Shown here piece by piece: positions 35,759 through 43,799 of a DNA stretch of 64,000 nucleotides; within the stretch, counting starts at the first letter, position 1, and each line of letters opens with the position of its first letter. The DNA lies in NCBI RefSeq assembly GCF_000376385.1, contig NZ_AQWN01000003.1:236914-300913 (forward strand), given 5' to 3'. The translations under genes and the position numbers were made by a program. The notes below the pieces were generated by a model that worked only from the letters and a program-made list of their open reading frames with translations, was not told the origin of the DNA and ran no database searches. This DNA comes from Desulfurispora thermophila DSM 16022 (GTDB lineage: Bacteria; Bacillota; Desulfotomaculia; Desulfotomaculales; Desulfurisporaceae).

Positions 35759-36481
35759 ATGGAAAGGTTACAGAAATTTATGGCCCGCTGCGGGGTAGCT
35801 TCCCGCCGCCAGTGCGAGCAAATGATTGCCGCCGGGCTGGTGAAAGTAAACGGGCAGGTGGTTACCAAACTGGGTACCAGGGTCAAACCGGGCAAAGACG
35901 TCGTGGTGGTCAACGGCCGTCTGCTCCGCCAGCCGGAAAAGAAAGTGTATTACATGGTTTACAAGCCGCGCGGCTATCTGTCCGCGCTGTCCGATCCGGC
36001 CGGGCGCAAGCTGGTGACCGACCTGCTGCCCGGCGTAAAGCAAAGAGTGTACCCTGTGGGCAGGCTGGATTACGACAGCGAAGGGCTGCTCATCCTGACC
36101 AACGATGGACAGCTGACCCGGGCCCTGACCCATCCCTCCAGCAAGGTGCCCAAGACCTACCGGGTGCGGGTGCAGGGCATCCCGTCCTGGCGAGCACTGG
36201 AACAACTGGCCGGGGGAATTCAGCTGGAGGACGGCATAACCGCGCCGGCCACGGTAGGGATGATTGACGTGCTAAACGGCAATGCCCTGCTGGAAATCAC
36301 CATCCACGAAGGGCGCAACCGCCAGATCCGGCGCATGTGCGAAGCTATCGGCCACCCGGTGCTGCGGCTGAAGCGGATCCGGTTTGGCCCGTTGCAACTG
36401 GGCAAGATGAAAGCCGGTGAATTTAGAGAGCTGAAAAATAACGAGGTCAGGGCATTACTGGCTTCAGCCAAATTATTATAG
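35759..36481 (+). CDS. rluB: Pseudouridine synthase RluB
   Basis: A 240-residue protein. An N-terminal S4 RNA-binding domain (RLQKFMARCGVASRRQCEQM, VNGQVV) precedes the RsuA-type catalytic domain with Asp in VGRLDYDSEGLLILTNDG, and GRNRQIRRMCEAIGHPV near the end. RluB converts uridine near the peptidyl-transferase centre of 23S rRNA to pseudouridine. Adjacency to spmAB matches Firmicute gene order. A possible promoter TTGGCT-18-TAAAAT lies just upstream. ATG with TTGGAGTGA upstream. Confidence 0.93.
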   Translation: MERLQKFMARCGVASRRQCEQMIAAGLVKVNGQVVTKLGTRVKPGKDVVVVNGRLLRQPEKKVYYMVYKPRGYLSALSDPAGRKLVTDLLPGVKQRVYPVGRLDYDSEGLLILTNDGQLTRALTHPSSKVPKTYRVRVQGIPSWRALEQLAGGIQLEDGITAPATVGMIDVLNGNALLEITIHEGRNRQIRRMCEAIGHPVLRLKRIRFGPLQLGKMKAGEFRELKNNEVRALLASAKLL

Positions 36482-36602
36482 CAGGAAATGGTACCGCGAC
36501 AGCGAAATAAATACCTGTAGTAGTTGTTGACCCTGCAGCGCATCTTTGTCTGCAAGATTTATGTTGAAATATGGCGCTGTAGATTTAACGGAGGTGTAAC
36601 TA

Positions 36603-37064
36603 TTGTCCGAATACCAGGCTATTGATGGGCCTGCCCAGAGCAAAATCCGCGCCCGGATCCGACTGGATTTCAAAGGAACCGCCAAGTCCCGCCGTATTTT
36701 CGGCGGCAAATCCATAGAAAAAGCGGCCGAGGAAGCCCGCGAATACAATGCGGCCATGTTTCGCAATATTCCCATCCAGGGGCTGACCATCAACGATATC
36801 GACCTGGGCATGGAAGTATACACTGTCTTCGATGATGTCAGCAACGCGGAGTGCGCTTACGCACCCGTAGTGCTGGATGTTTCGGCCGATAGTGTGGAAG
36901 AATTGCTCAAACTGGTAACGCGGGAAGACTTTCGCAAAATTGAGATATTATCACCGCCGACCATGACGGTATCCCGTTACGAGCTTGAACGGTTGTTTTT
37001 CCGCCTGTCGGAAGAAATGCGTAATTACAGAAATTACCTGGAGCGCAAGTACAACTTGCGTTAA
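36603..37064 (+). CDS. Uncharacterised 153-aa protein
   Basis: I do not recognise this family. The protein is soluble and mixed in charge: an N-terminal basic segment (KIRARIRLDFKGTAKSRRIF), a helix rich in Glu and Ala, a central acidic stretch (INDIDLGMEVYTVFDDVSN), then VVLDVSADSVEELLKLVTREDFRKIEIL and a C-terminal helix ending RNYRNYLERKYNLR. The first 35 residues could bind nucleic acid. TTG start behind ACGGAGGTG. The hutP homologue follows 26 bases downstream, so the two are probably co-transcribed and may work together. Confidence 0.75.
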   Translation: MSEYQAIDGPAQSKIRARIRLDFKGTAKSRRIFGGKSIEKAAEEAREYNAAMFRNIPIQGLTINDIDLGMEVYTVFDDVSNAECAYAPVVLDVSADSVEELLKLVTREDFRKIEILSPPTMTVSRYELERLFFRLSEEMRNYRNYLERKYNLR

Positions 37065-37090
37065 CAATATACCGGCGGGGGGGTGTAATT

Positions 37091-37510
37091 TTGGCCTTAC
37101 AGGGAAGTAGAAAGGTGGCCCGGGTGGCGCTGGAAATGGCTCTGAGCGAAGACAGGGAGCAGGAGAAACAGCTCAAAGCCATGTTTGCCCGGGAAGGGAT
37201 CAAAACGGCCGCTGTGGATTACGGCGGTGATTTTGCCGCCTCCATTGCCAAAATTGTGGAAAGGACTGTGGTGGCCGCCAAACGGGAAGGGGTTATTCGC
37301 GATGTGCACGCGGAAGAAGGCGCCGTGGCCGGCGCGGCGCGCGAGGCTTTGAGTCAGGTACTAAACAAAGCCTTCGGATTGAATGTGGGCGGCAAGATAG
37401 GCATTGCCCGGCAGAACGACCACGTCATAGTAGCCGTGTTTTTTGGCGTGGGGTTGCTGCACCTGGATGAGGTGGCCGTCGGACTGGGTCACCGGGCAGT
37501 CTCTTCCTGA
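37091..37510 (+). CDS. hutP: HutP family RNA-binding antiterminator homologue
   Basis: A 139-residue protein aligned over its length with HutP: N-terminal helices (ALEMALSEDREQEKQLKAMF), then GGKIGIARQNDHVIVAVFFG and VGLLHLDEVAVGLGHRAV. In Bacillus, HutP is a hexamer that, with L-histidine and Mg2+, binds spaced NAG triplets and prevents termination in the hut leader. No histidine-utilisation gene is present here, so the target is unknown. TTG start behind GGGGGGGTG. The metal-binding HLDE-type motif around residues 125-128 is kept. Confidence 0.88.
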   Translation: MALQGSRKVARVALEMALSEDREQEKQLKAMFAREGIKTAAVDYGGDFAASIAKIVERTVVAAKREGVIRDVHAEEGAVAGAAREALSQVLNKAFGLNVGGKIGIARQNDHVIVAVFFGVGLLHLDEVAVGLGHRAVSS

Positions 37511-37616
37511 CAAAAAAGTTTACTTCCCCGGAACAAATATTTAGTTATTTGCGTCAGTAAAAGTAGCATATATGGTGGTAAACATTTTATACCGCCAACC
37601 GGGGAGTGACAATGCA

Positions 37617-39068
37617 ATGTGGCGAAGAAAACTCATAGGCATAGTGGGAGGTTTTTTTCTCCTCTCGGCCTGTCTTCTGCAGCCGGTGCCCGTCCGGGCG
37701 GACTGGGAAACTGCAGAGCGGCACCAGACCGAAACCACACAACCGGCTTTTTATTACCAACAGGAAAAATACATTCCGCTCTGGCCTGTGGATATCGAAG
37801 ATAAGGACAATCCCTTGGTCGCTTTGCCCGATCTGGCCAATCTATTGGGCCTGGATTACCGTTATTATAGCGGCAATGAACAAATTGCCCTGGACTGGCA
37901 CGGAACGTGTTTAACCATGCAAATTGGTTCCCGGCAGGCAGTTTACGATAATAAACCCGCAGCGTTGACCATTGTACCCACCAGTAAGAATAATATCTTT
38001 TATGTTCCCCTGGTGGACGTAGTGAAGACCCTGGGCGGAGAAGTGGCGACCACAACCGGGGGCTTTGCGGTGTCTTTCCCGGAAGGCGCAGCGCCTGATA
38101 CCAGCGCCCCCCTGGTGGAAAAGCCGGAAGAACTCGTCCCGGCCACTGCCGAACTATACCAGCCCGTATCGCTCATGCCCACCGACTATAACGCGCGGAA
38201 AATCCAGCAGGGCGACTTGAACAATGATGGACAACCGGAAGTAGTGCTCAGCTACCGCACCGGGGACGGTAACTACGGTGTGGTCGTAGGCCGTCAGGTA
38301 GAACAAAAATGGCAAAAAATCTGGCAACAGGAAAATTCCTTCCCCCTGGACACGGTGCGGCTGGTGAACCTCACCGGCAAGGCAACCGACCTGTTAATCG
38401 GTCGCATCATAGGCGTCTCGGCCGGAGCGGTTTTGCAGGTTTACAGCATGCAGGGCGACCGGCTGGTGTTAACGGGCAATAACTTCTATCACCGGTTGGA
38501 TACAGGCGATTTTGACAGTGATGGCCAGCTTGAATTTGTCACCTGGCAGAAAGACACCGGACCCACATTTATGGTGGAGGCCTGGCGCTGGGATGGCCGG
38601 CGCTTTGTACCGCTGGCTGACTACAAAGAGTATTTTGCCGACCAGGTGGTGGGCTATTACCGCAAGCAACTCAAGACATTATCGGAGGCTCGCTACGTAT
38701 ATTATTACCTGGCCGATGCTTATATTCGAGCCGGCCAGGCGGAAAGAGCGCTGGATGCAATTGACAGCGCCCTCCATCTGCCCTACGGTTACCCTGGCAA
38801 CGAGCAGTTTTACATCCTGCGTGGCCACGCCCTGGTGGCGGCCGGCGATTATGCCCGCGCCGTCAGCGCCTATCAGGCAGCGGAAAGCATTACGCCGGAA
38901 ATATTGCCGGCCGAAGCCCATTATCGTCTGGCCCTGTGTTACAAATACCTGGGGGAAATGACCCGGGCCAAACAGGAAATGTACATGGCCATCCAGCAGG
39001 GCAACAGCTGGCCTGGTTTTAATCAGGCCTGGCAATACCTGCAGGAGTGGGAGAATTCGACAAAATAA
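37617..39068 (+). CDS. Exported protein with copper-amine-oxidase-N-like, FG-GAP-like and TPR parts
   Basis: The protein has about 483 residues. A signal peptide, possibly lipoprotein-type (IGIVGGFFLLSACLLQPVPV), is followed by a region resembling the copper amine oxidase N-terminal domain of Firmicutes (ALPDLANLLGLDYRY, VPLVDVVKTLGGEV). The middle has two FG-GAP/VCBS-like repeats (GDLNNDGQPEVVLSY, GDFDSDGQLEFVTW), and the C-terminus has TPR-like helices (YYYLADAYIRAGQAERALDA, HYRLALCYKYLGEMTRAKQE). It probably acts in the cell envelope as a binding scaffold; no enzyme motif is visible. ATG 37617 follows GGGGAG. It precedes the trp promoter and may end before it. Confidence 0.75.
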   Translation: MWRRKLIGIVGGFFLLSACLLQPVPVRADWETAERHQTETTQPAFYYQQEKYIPLWPVDIEDKDNPLVALPDLANLLGLDYRYYSGNEQIALDWHGTCLTMQIGSRQAVYDNKPAALTIVPTSKNNIFYVPLVDVVKTLGGEVATTTGGFAVSFPEGAAPDTSAPLVEKPEELVPATAELYQPVSLMPTDYNARKIQQGDLNNDGQPEVVLSYRTGDGNYGVVVGRQVEQKWQKIWQQENSFPLDTVRLVNLTGKATDLLIGRIIGVSAGAVLQVYSMQGDRLVLTGNNFYHRLDTGDFDSDGQLEFVTWQKDTGPTFMVEAWRWDGRRFVPLADYKEYFADQVVGYYRKQLKTLSEARYVYYYLADAYIRAGQAERALDAIDSALHLPYGYPGNEQFYILRGHALVAAGDYARAVSAYQAAESITPEILPAEAHYRLALCYKYLGEMTRAKQEMYMAIQQGNSWPGFNQAWQYLQEWENSTK

Positions 39069-39073
39069 ATTAA

Positions 39074-39103
39074 TTGACAGATGGAACAATATCGTGTTAT
39101 TAT
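39074..39103 (+). promoter_or_regulatory. Sigma-A-type promoter of the trp supra-operon
   Basis: TTGACA (39074-39079), an 18-base spacer, TATTAT (39098-39103). Transcription should start near 39110, just upstream of the triplet-repeat leader. Confidence 0.75.
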
Positions 39104-39138
39104 AAATCATAGGTTTTTGCCAAGTTGAAAAATGCATA

Positions 39139-39233
39139 TAGTTCGAGTTGAGCTGAGATGAGTGGAGATGAGTTTGCCGGCAAACGCAAGGAGTGGACTG
39201 CCACTTCCCGGACCGGGTTGAGCCGAGCTGGAG
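39139..39233 (+). promoter_or_regulatory. TRAP (MtrB)-type binding site in the trp leader
   Basis: Six GAG triplets start at 39145, 39150, 39155, 39160, 39165 and 39170, i.e. at an exact 5-base period with 2-base spacers, preceded by TAG at 39139. Further GAGs lie at 39191, 39220, 39225 and 39231, making 11 in total. TRAP, an 11-subunit ring, binds (G/U)AG triplets with 2-3 base spacers when loaded with tryptophan. GAGTTTGCCGG (39170-39180), which includes the last clustered triplet, can pair with CCGGCACTC (39255-39263), the 5' arm of the terminator. TRAP binding would therefore block the antiterminator and favour termination. The mtrB gene is not in the window. Confidence 0.8.
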
Positions 39234-39252
39234 CGTATTTTTGCTGACTTGA

Positions 39253-39281
39253 AACCGGCACTCACTGGGTGCCGGTTTTTT
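39253..39281 (+). terminator. Attenuator terminator of the trp operon
   Basis: AACCGGCAC pairs with GTGCCGGTT, followed by a T-run to 39281. It ends 20 bases before trpE and competes with the antiterminator formed with 39170-39180. Confidence 0.9.
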
Positions 39282-39301
39282 AGTTCTTCTGGAGGGAACA
39301 T

Positions 39302-40792
39302 ATGATCTACAATAACTACACAAACTATTTAACCAGTGCAAAGCACTATCATTTAATCCCCCTGCTTAAAGTCATACCCCTGCCCGACATCACACCCCGC
39401 CAGGTTTTGGCTGCCCTGGCCAGAGAGCGGGGGGTGTGCCTGCTGGAGACTGCCCAGCCCGCACAGGACAACGTATCCATCATCTGCGCGCGGCCCCTGC
39501 TCACAGTGCGCGTTTTGCAGGACGGTGTGGAATGGCAGGAGCATACCAGGCAGGAGCAGCGGCGGGAATTGGGCAATCCCTGGGATATACTGGAGAACAT
39601 CAAAAAACGATACCCCGTAGCTCCCCTGAACCTGCCGGTGCCTTTTTACTGCGGTTTACTGGGCTGGTGGGGCTACGAAATGGTCGCCCACCTGGAACCC
39701 GTCGGCATACAGCCAGCCCAACCGGGAGGGGAGCAGGGGCATTTTATTGTCCCCGGCCTGGTGATTGTTTTTGCCCATGCGCAAAAGCAGCTCTACATTG
39801 TGGCCAACACCGTTTCGCGCCCGGAAGCCCGGGATAGCTACCACCAGGGGATGAGGTGGCTGGAAGAAGCCTGCGGCCTGCTGACCGGCGACCTGCCGGC
39901 AACACAAATGGTGACTGGGCCGGACCGGCCCACCCTTCCCCCCGCAGCAGTGATTTGCAGCCCGCAGCAGGCCCAGTTTATGCAAATGGTGCAAACCGCC
40001 CGCCAGTACATTGAGGCCGGTGAAATTTACCAGGTGGTGCTTTCCCAGCAACAGGAGTATAGCCATACTGCTCCTCCACTCCAGGTGTACGACCGCCTCT
40101 GCCGGATGAACCCGTCCCCCTACATGTATTATCTGGATCTGGGCGATCAGATTATTGTCGGTTCTTCACCCGAAATGCTGGTCAAGGTGGAGAGGGATAC
40201 AGTCACCACCTGTCCCATTGCCGGCACCAGGCCCCGTGGGGGGACGGAGCCGGAAGATGAGCGGTTGGCGCAAGAACTGCTCCATGATCCCAAGGAAAGA
40301 GCAGAACACTTAATGCTGGTGGACCTGGGGCGCAATGACCTGGGCCGGGTGGCTCGTCCGGGTTCCGTACAGGTGGAAAAGTTTATGGAACTGGAACGGT
40401 ACTCCCATGTCATCCACCTGGTGTCGCGCCTGCGGGCGCAATTGTTGCCGCAAACATCGCCGCTGGCCGTGCTGAAAGCCTGCTTCCCGGCCGGCACGGT
40501 AACCGGAGCACCCAAAGTGAGGGCGATGCAGATTATTGCCGAACTGGAGCCATTGCCCCGGGGGGTTTATGCCGGAGCTATCGGATACTGGCAATGGGCG
40601 GCACCGGAAAACCTGGATACAGCCATTGCCATTCGTACCGCAGTCTTCAGCCAGGGCCGGGTGTTGATCCGGGCCGGGGCGGGGATTGTTTATGATTCCC
40701 GCCCCGATGCGGAATACCGGGAAATCCAGAACAAACTGGGGGCCTTGCTGGCCTGCCTGGGGGAGGGAAAAGCAATTGGTGCTGGTGATTGA
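39302..40792 (+). CDS. trpE: Anthranilate synthase component I
   Basis: A 496-residue chorismate-binding enzyme that, with TrpG, makes anthranilate from chorismate and glutamine. C-terminal motifs are ICSPQQAQFMQMVQTARQYI, GEIYQVVLSQQ, CPIAGTRPRGG, LVDLGRNDLGRVA and FPAGTVTGAPKVRAM. The N-terminal allosteric motif reads LLETA where many TrpE have LLESA, so tryptophan feedback may be retained or altered. ATG with GGAGGGAAC upstream. TrpG overlaps the end by 17 bases. Confidence 0.96.
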   Translation: MIYNNYTNYLTSAKHYHLIPLLKVIPLPDITPRQVLAALARERGVCLLETAQPAQDNVSIICARPLLTVRVLQDGVEWQEHTRQEQRRELGNPWDILENIKKRYPVAPLNLPVPFYCGLLGWWGYEMVAHLEPVGIQPAQPGGEQGHFIVPGLVIVFAHAQKQLYIVANTVSRPEARDSYHQGMRWLEEACGLLTGDLPATQMVTGPDRPTLPPAAVICSPQQAQFMQMVQTARQYIEAGEIYQVVLSQQQEYSHTAPPLQVYDRLCRMNPSPYMYYLDLGDQIIVGSSPEMLVKVERDTVTTCPIAGTRPRGGTEPEDERLAQELLHDPKERAEHLMLVDLGRNDLGRVARPGSVQVEKFMELERYSHVIHLVSRLRAQLLPQTSPLAVLKACFPAGTVTGAPKVRAMQIIAELEPLPRGVYAGAIGYWQWAAPENLDTAIAIRTAVFSQGRVLIRAGAGIVYDSRPDAEYREIQNKLGALLACLGEGKAIGAGD

Positions 40793-41351
40793 CAACTACG
40801 ATTCCTTTACTTATAACCTGGTGCACTGTTTATACCAGGCGGGCGTGGAACGGGTGAGGGTATTTCGCCGCGACGCGCTACCTGCCAACTGGTTAGAAAA
40901 AATGCAGCCCCGGGCCCTGGTCATCTCGCCCGGCCCCGGCCATCCCGCCCAGGCCCCGGAGACGTTGGCAGCGCTGCGCGCCAGCCTGAAAAAGATTCCC
41001 ATTCTGGGTGTCTGCCTGGGCCACCAGATGATAGGTCATCTGCTGGGGGGGCGGGTGGTGCGGGCGGCCAGCCCGGTACACGGCAAGACCACACCCATTT
41101 TTCACGACGGCCGGGGGATTTTTGCCGGGCTGCCCCAGGGTGTCAGCGTTGTCCGCTACCACTCGCTGGTGATCGAACCGTCCAGTCTGCCGCCCGCGCT
41201 GCAGGTCACGGCCGTCACCGCCCGGGGCGAAATTATGGGCATCCGGCACCGCCATTATCCGGTGGAGGGTGTGCAATTCCACCCCGAATCTGTGCTGACC
41301 GAGGGCGGCCGGCAGCTCATACGCAATTTTGTTCAGACCTATCTCAAATAA
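40776..41351 (+). CDS. trpG: Anthranilate synthase component II (glutamine amidotransferase)
   Basis: The protein has about 191 residues. It supplies ammonia from glutamine to TrpE. The class I amidotransferase triad is visible: Cys in LGVCLGHQM, and His and Glu in VQFHPESV. The N-terminus VLVIDNYDSFTYNLV is typical. TTG 40776 has GGGAGGG 8 bases upstream, within trpE; GTG 40779 is an alternative. It may also serve p-aminobenzoate synthesis, as in Bacillus, since no other copy is seen. Confidence 0.94.
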   Translation: MVLVIDNYDSFTYNLVHCLYQAGVERVRVFRRDALPANWLEKMQPRALVISPGPGHPAQAPETLAALRASLKKIPILGVCLGHQMIGHLLGGRVVRAASPVHGKTTPIFHDGRGIFAGLPQGVSVVRYHSLVIEPSSLPPALQVTAVTARGEIMGIRHRHYPVEGVQFHPESVLTEGGRQLIRNFVQTYLK

Positions 41352-41363
41352 GGAGTGAGAACC

Positions 41364-42425
41364 TTGCAACAGCTGATTGGCCAGATAATAGAAGGGCATC
41401 ATCTGCACATGGAACAGGCCGAGCAATTGATGACGGGGATCATGAGCGGGCAGCTCAGCCCGGCCCAGATCGGCGCGCTGCTGGTGGCCCTGCGTTGGAA
41501 AGGAGAGACCGTGGAAGAGATTGTGGGCTTTGCCCGGGCCATGCGCCAGAAAGCAATCCCAATCCCGCATGATCATGAAGTGCTGGTGGACACCTGTGGA
41601 ACAGGTGGGGATGGCGCCGGGACAATGAACATATCCACGGCCGCCGCCCTGGTGGTGGCCGGGGCCGGCATACCGGTGGCCAAACACGGCAACCGCTCGG
41701 TGAGCAGCAAATGTGGCTCGGCCGACGTGCTGGAGCACCTGGGAGTAAATCTCTATCTGCCGGCGGAGCAGTTGGCCGCCTGTCTGCGAGAAGTGGGCAT
41801 AGTCTTCCTTTTCGCTCCCCACCTGCACCCGGCCATGGCCCATGTCAGCCAGCCGCGGCGGGAAATCGGCGTACGCACGGTATTCAACATCCTGGGCCCG
41901 CTGTGCAACCCGGCCGGAGCCAATTGCCAGGTCATAGGCGTTTTCAGCGAAGCGCTGCTGGAAAAAATGGCCCGGGCCGTACAGTTGCTGGGCACCAGGC
42001 GTGCTTTTCTGGTACACGGCCGGGAAAAACCGCATGGCCTGGATGAAGTCTCCATCAGCAGTCCCACAGTGGTATACGAGGTCACATCTGAGCACATTGG
42101 CAGCTTTATCCTGCAGCCCCACGAACTAGGCCTGGCCACCCCCAGCATGGATGAATTGCGCTGCCGCAGTGTGGAACAGGCGGCGGCCATGTTGCTGGCC
42201 GTTTTACAGGGCCGGCCCGGGGCGGCCCGCAATGCCGTCCTGCTCAACGCCGCGCTGGGGATTATGGCGGCCGGGGCGGCTGAGGATTACCGGACAGCCC
42301 TGCAATTGGCCGCCCACAGCATTGACAGTGGCCGCGCCCTGGACAAGCTGTCCCGCCTGATCCACTTTTGCCGCCGGGTGGAAAGTGAGGGCACCGGATC
42401 CGGGGTGAAACAATGCTGTCGCTGA
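41364..42425 (+). CDS. trpD: Anthranilate phosphoribosyltransferase
   Basis: The protein has about 353 residues and transfers phosphoribosyl from PRPP to anthranilate. Motifs are DTCGTGGDGAGTMNIST (PRPP binding), KHGNRSVSSKCGSADVLEHLG, HPAMAHV and RTVFNILGPLCNP. TTG 41364 follows AGGAG by 8 bases; GTG 41355 overlaps that site. TrpC starts 13 bases before its end. Confidence 0.95.
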   Translation: MQQLIGQIIEGHHLHMEQAEQLMTGIMSGQLSPAQIGALLVALRWKGETVEEIVGFARAMRQKAIPIPHDHEVLVDTCGTGGDGAGTMNISTAAALVVAGAGIPVAKHGNRSVSSKCGSADVLEHLGVNLYLPAEQLAACLREVGIVFLFAPHLHPAMAHVSQPRREIGVRTVFNILGPLCNPAGANCQVIGVFSEALLEKMARAVQLLGTRRAFLVHGREKPHGLDEVSISSPTVVYEVTSEHIGSFILQPHELGLATPSMDELRCRSVEQAAAMLLAVLQGRPGAARNAVLLNAALGIMAAGAAEDYRTALQLAAHSIDSGRALDKLSRLIHFCRRVESEGTGSGVKQCCR

Positions 42426-43210
42426 TTATCGACCGGATGGAACAGTACCTGGTCTCCCCCCGCTACCGGCAGCAGCACCGGGCCTGGCAAAAGTTACAGC
42501 GCTACCGCCCGCCGCAATCGCTGGCCGCTGCACTGCGCCAACCTGGCCGGGTGAGCCTGCTGGCCGAAATCAAGTATGCTTCACCGGCCCGGGGCGACCT
42601 GGGACAAAAGCGCACCCCGGAAGAACTGGCAGAGCTATATGAACAGGGAGGGGCCAGCGGCATTTCAGTCTTGACCGAGGAGCATTTCTTTCAGGGCAGC
42701 CCGCAATTTTTGCCACGGGTAGCCCGGGTCACCAGCCTGCCCCTTTTGCGCAAAGACTTTCTTATCATTCCCGAGCAGATTGAGGACAGCTACCACCTGG
42801 GTGCCGATGCCGTCCTGCTGCTGGCCGGCGTGCTGGGTGAAAAAAAGTTGCCCCTGTTGATGGCTGCAGCCGCCCAGTGGGGGATGGAGGCGCTGGTGGA
42901 AGTGCACACTGCGGCGGAACTGGCGTTCAGCCTGGCCGCCGGAGCAAATTTTATCCTGATCAACAACCGCAACCTGCACAACCTGCAGGTGGATCTGTCC
43001 ATTACTGCCGCGCTGCGTCCGTCGATCACAGACCCGGCGGTGACAGTGGTCAGTGGCAGTGGCATAAGCTCTCCTGCAGACCTGGCTTGGTTGGAGCGGT
43101 TTTCTGTCCACGGGGCGCTGGTGGGGACGGCGCTCATGACCGCGGACGATCTGCCCGCCTTTCTGGCCGGGCTGCAGAGCAGGGGGGAAGGCGAGAAGAA
43201 TGTGGGTTAA
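42413..43210 (+). CDS. trpC: Indole-3-glycerol phosphate synthase
   Basis: A 265-residue TIM-barrel protein that closes the indole ring. Motifs are LLAEIKYASPARG (catalytic Lys), ISVLTEEHFFQG, LLRKDFLI, GADAVLLLAG, EVHTAAE and INNRNLHNLQVDL. A separate TrpF follows, so the TrpC-TrpF pair is not fused. It overlaps both neighbours, consistent with coupled translation. Confidence 0.95.
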   Translation: MLSLIIDRMEQYLVSPRYRQQHRAWQKLQRYRPPQSLAAALRQPGRVSLLAEIKYASPARGDLGQKRTPEELAELYEQGGASGISVLTEEHFFQGSPQFLPRVARVTSLPLLRKDFLIIPEQIEDSYHLGADAVLLLAGVLGEKKLPLLMAAAAQWGMEALVEVHTAAELAFSLAAGANFILINNRNLHNLQVDLSITAALRPSITDPAVTVVSGSGISSPADLAWLERFSVHGALVGTALMTADDLPAFLAGLQSRGEGEKNVG

Positions 43211-43799
43211 AATCTGTGGATTGACCGACGAAGCGGCCGTACAGGCCGTTGCCCGGTCCGGGGCCAGTGCGGCCGGGTTTGTATTCGCTCCCTCCCGGCG
43301 CCAGGTCACAGTGCCCAGGGCGGCTGCCCTGGCCTCCCTGCTGCCGTCCGGCATCAGCAAAGTGGGGGTTTTTGCCGACCAGCCCCTGGCTTACATCCAG
43401 GCTGCAGCCGGGGCGGTAGGGTTGGATTATGTACAGTTACACGGCCAGGAGACGCCGGACTTTTGTCGTCAGGTGGGTTTACCTGTAATCAAGGCATTTT
43501 CAATAACAGAAGATTTTCCGGCCGGTAAAATTAAGCTCTATTTAATGGCCGGAGCCCGGATTCTGCTGGACAGTGGCAGCGGGGGAAGCGGCAAAGCCTT
43601 TGCCTGGGAAATGATTCCGGCCGACTTTCCTCACCCCTTCATCCTGGCCGGCGGACTGACAGCGCAAAATGTCTGTGCCGCCATCAAATTTACCGGTGCC
43701 AGCGGTGTTGATGTAAGCAGCGGAGTGGAAAGTCAGGGAAGGAAAGACCCGGCCAAGATACACGAATTTGTAAGGAGGGCGAAACATTGTCCCAGATGA
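43200..43799 (+). CDS. trpF: Phosphoribosylanthranilate isomerase
   Basis: A 199-residue TIM-barrel isomerase. It starts [16 protein letters not shown] (catalytic Cys) and has [35 protein letters not shown] and [10 protein letters not shown] with [10 protein letters not shown] near the end. It overlaps trpC by 11 bases and trpB by 13. Confidence 0.95.
   Translation: MWVKICGLTDEAAVQAVARSGASAAGFVFAPSRRQVTVPRAAALASLLPSGISKVGVFADQPLAYIQAAAGAVGLDYVQLHGQETPDFCRQVGLPVIKAFSITEDFPAGKIKLYLMAGARILLDSGSGGSGKAFAWEMIPADFPHPFILAGGLTAQNVCAAIKFTGASGVDVSSGVESQGRKDPAKIHEFVRRAKHCPR

Noticed and set aside
39169..39258. A classical leader peptide with Trp codons as the trp attenuator
   Set aside because: The short ORF starting at ATG 39159 (within the GAG run) has a single Trp codon beyond Met-Ser-Gly and no good ribosome binding site. 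The GAG periodicity and antiterminator pairing explain the leader better.
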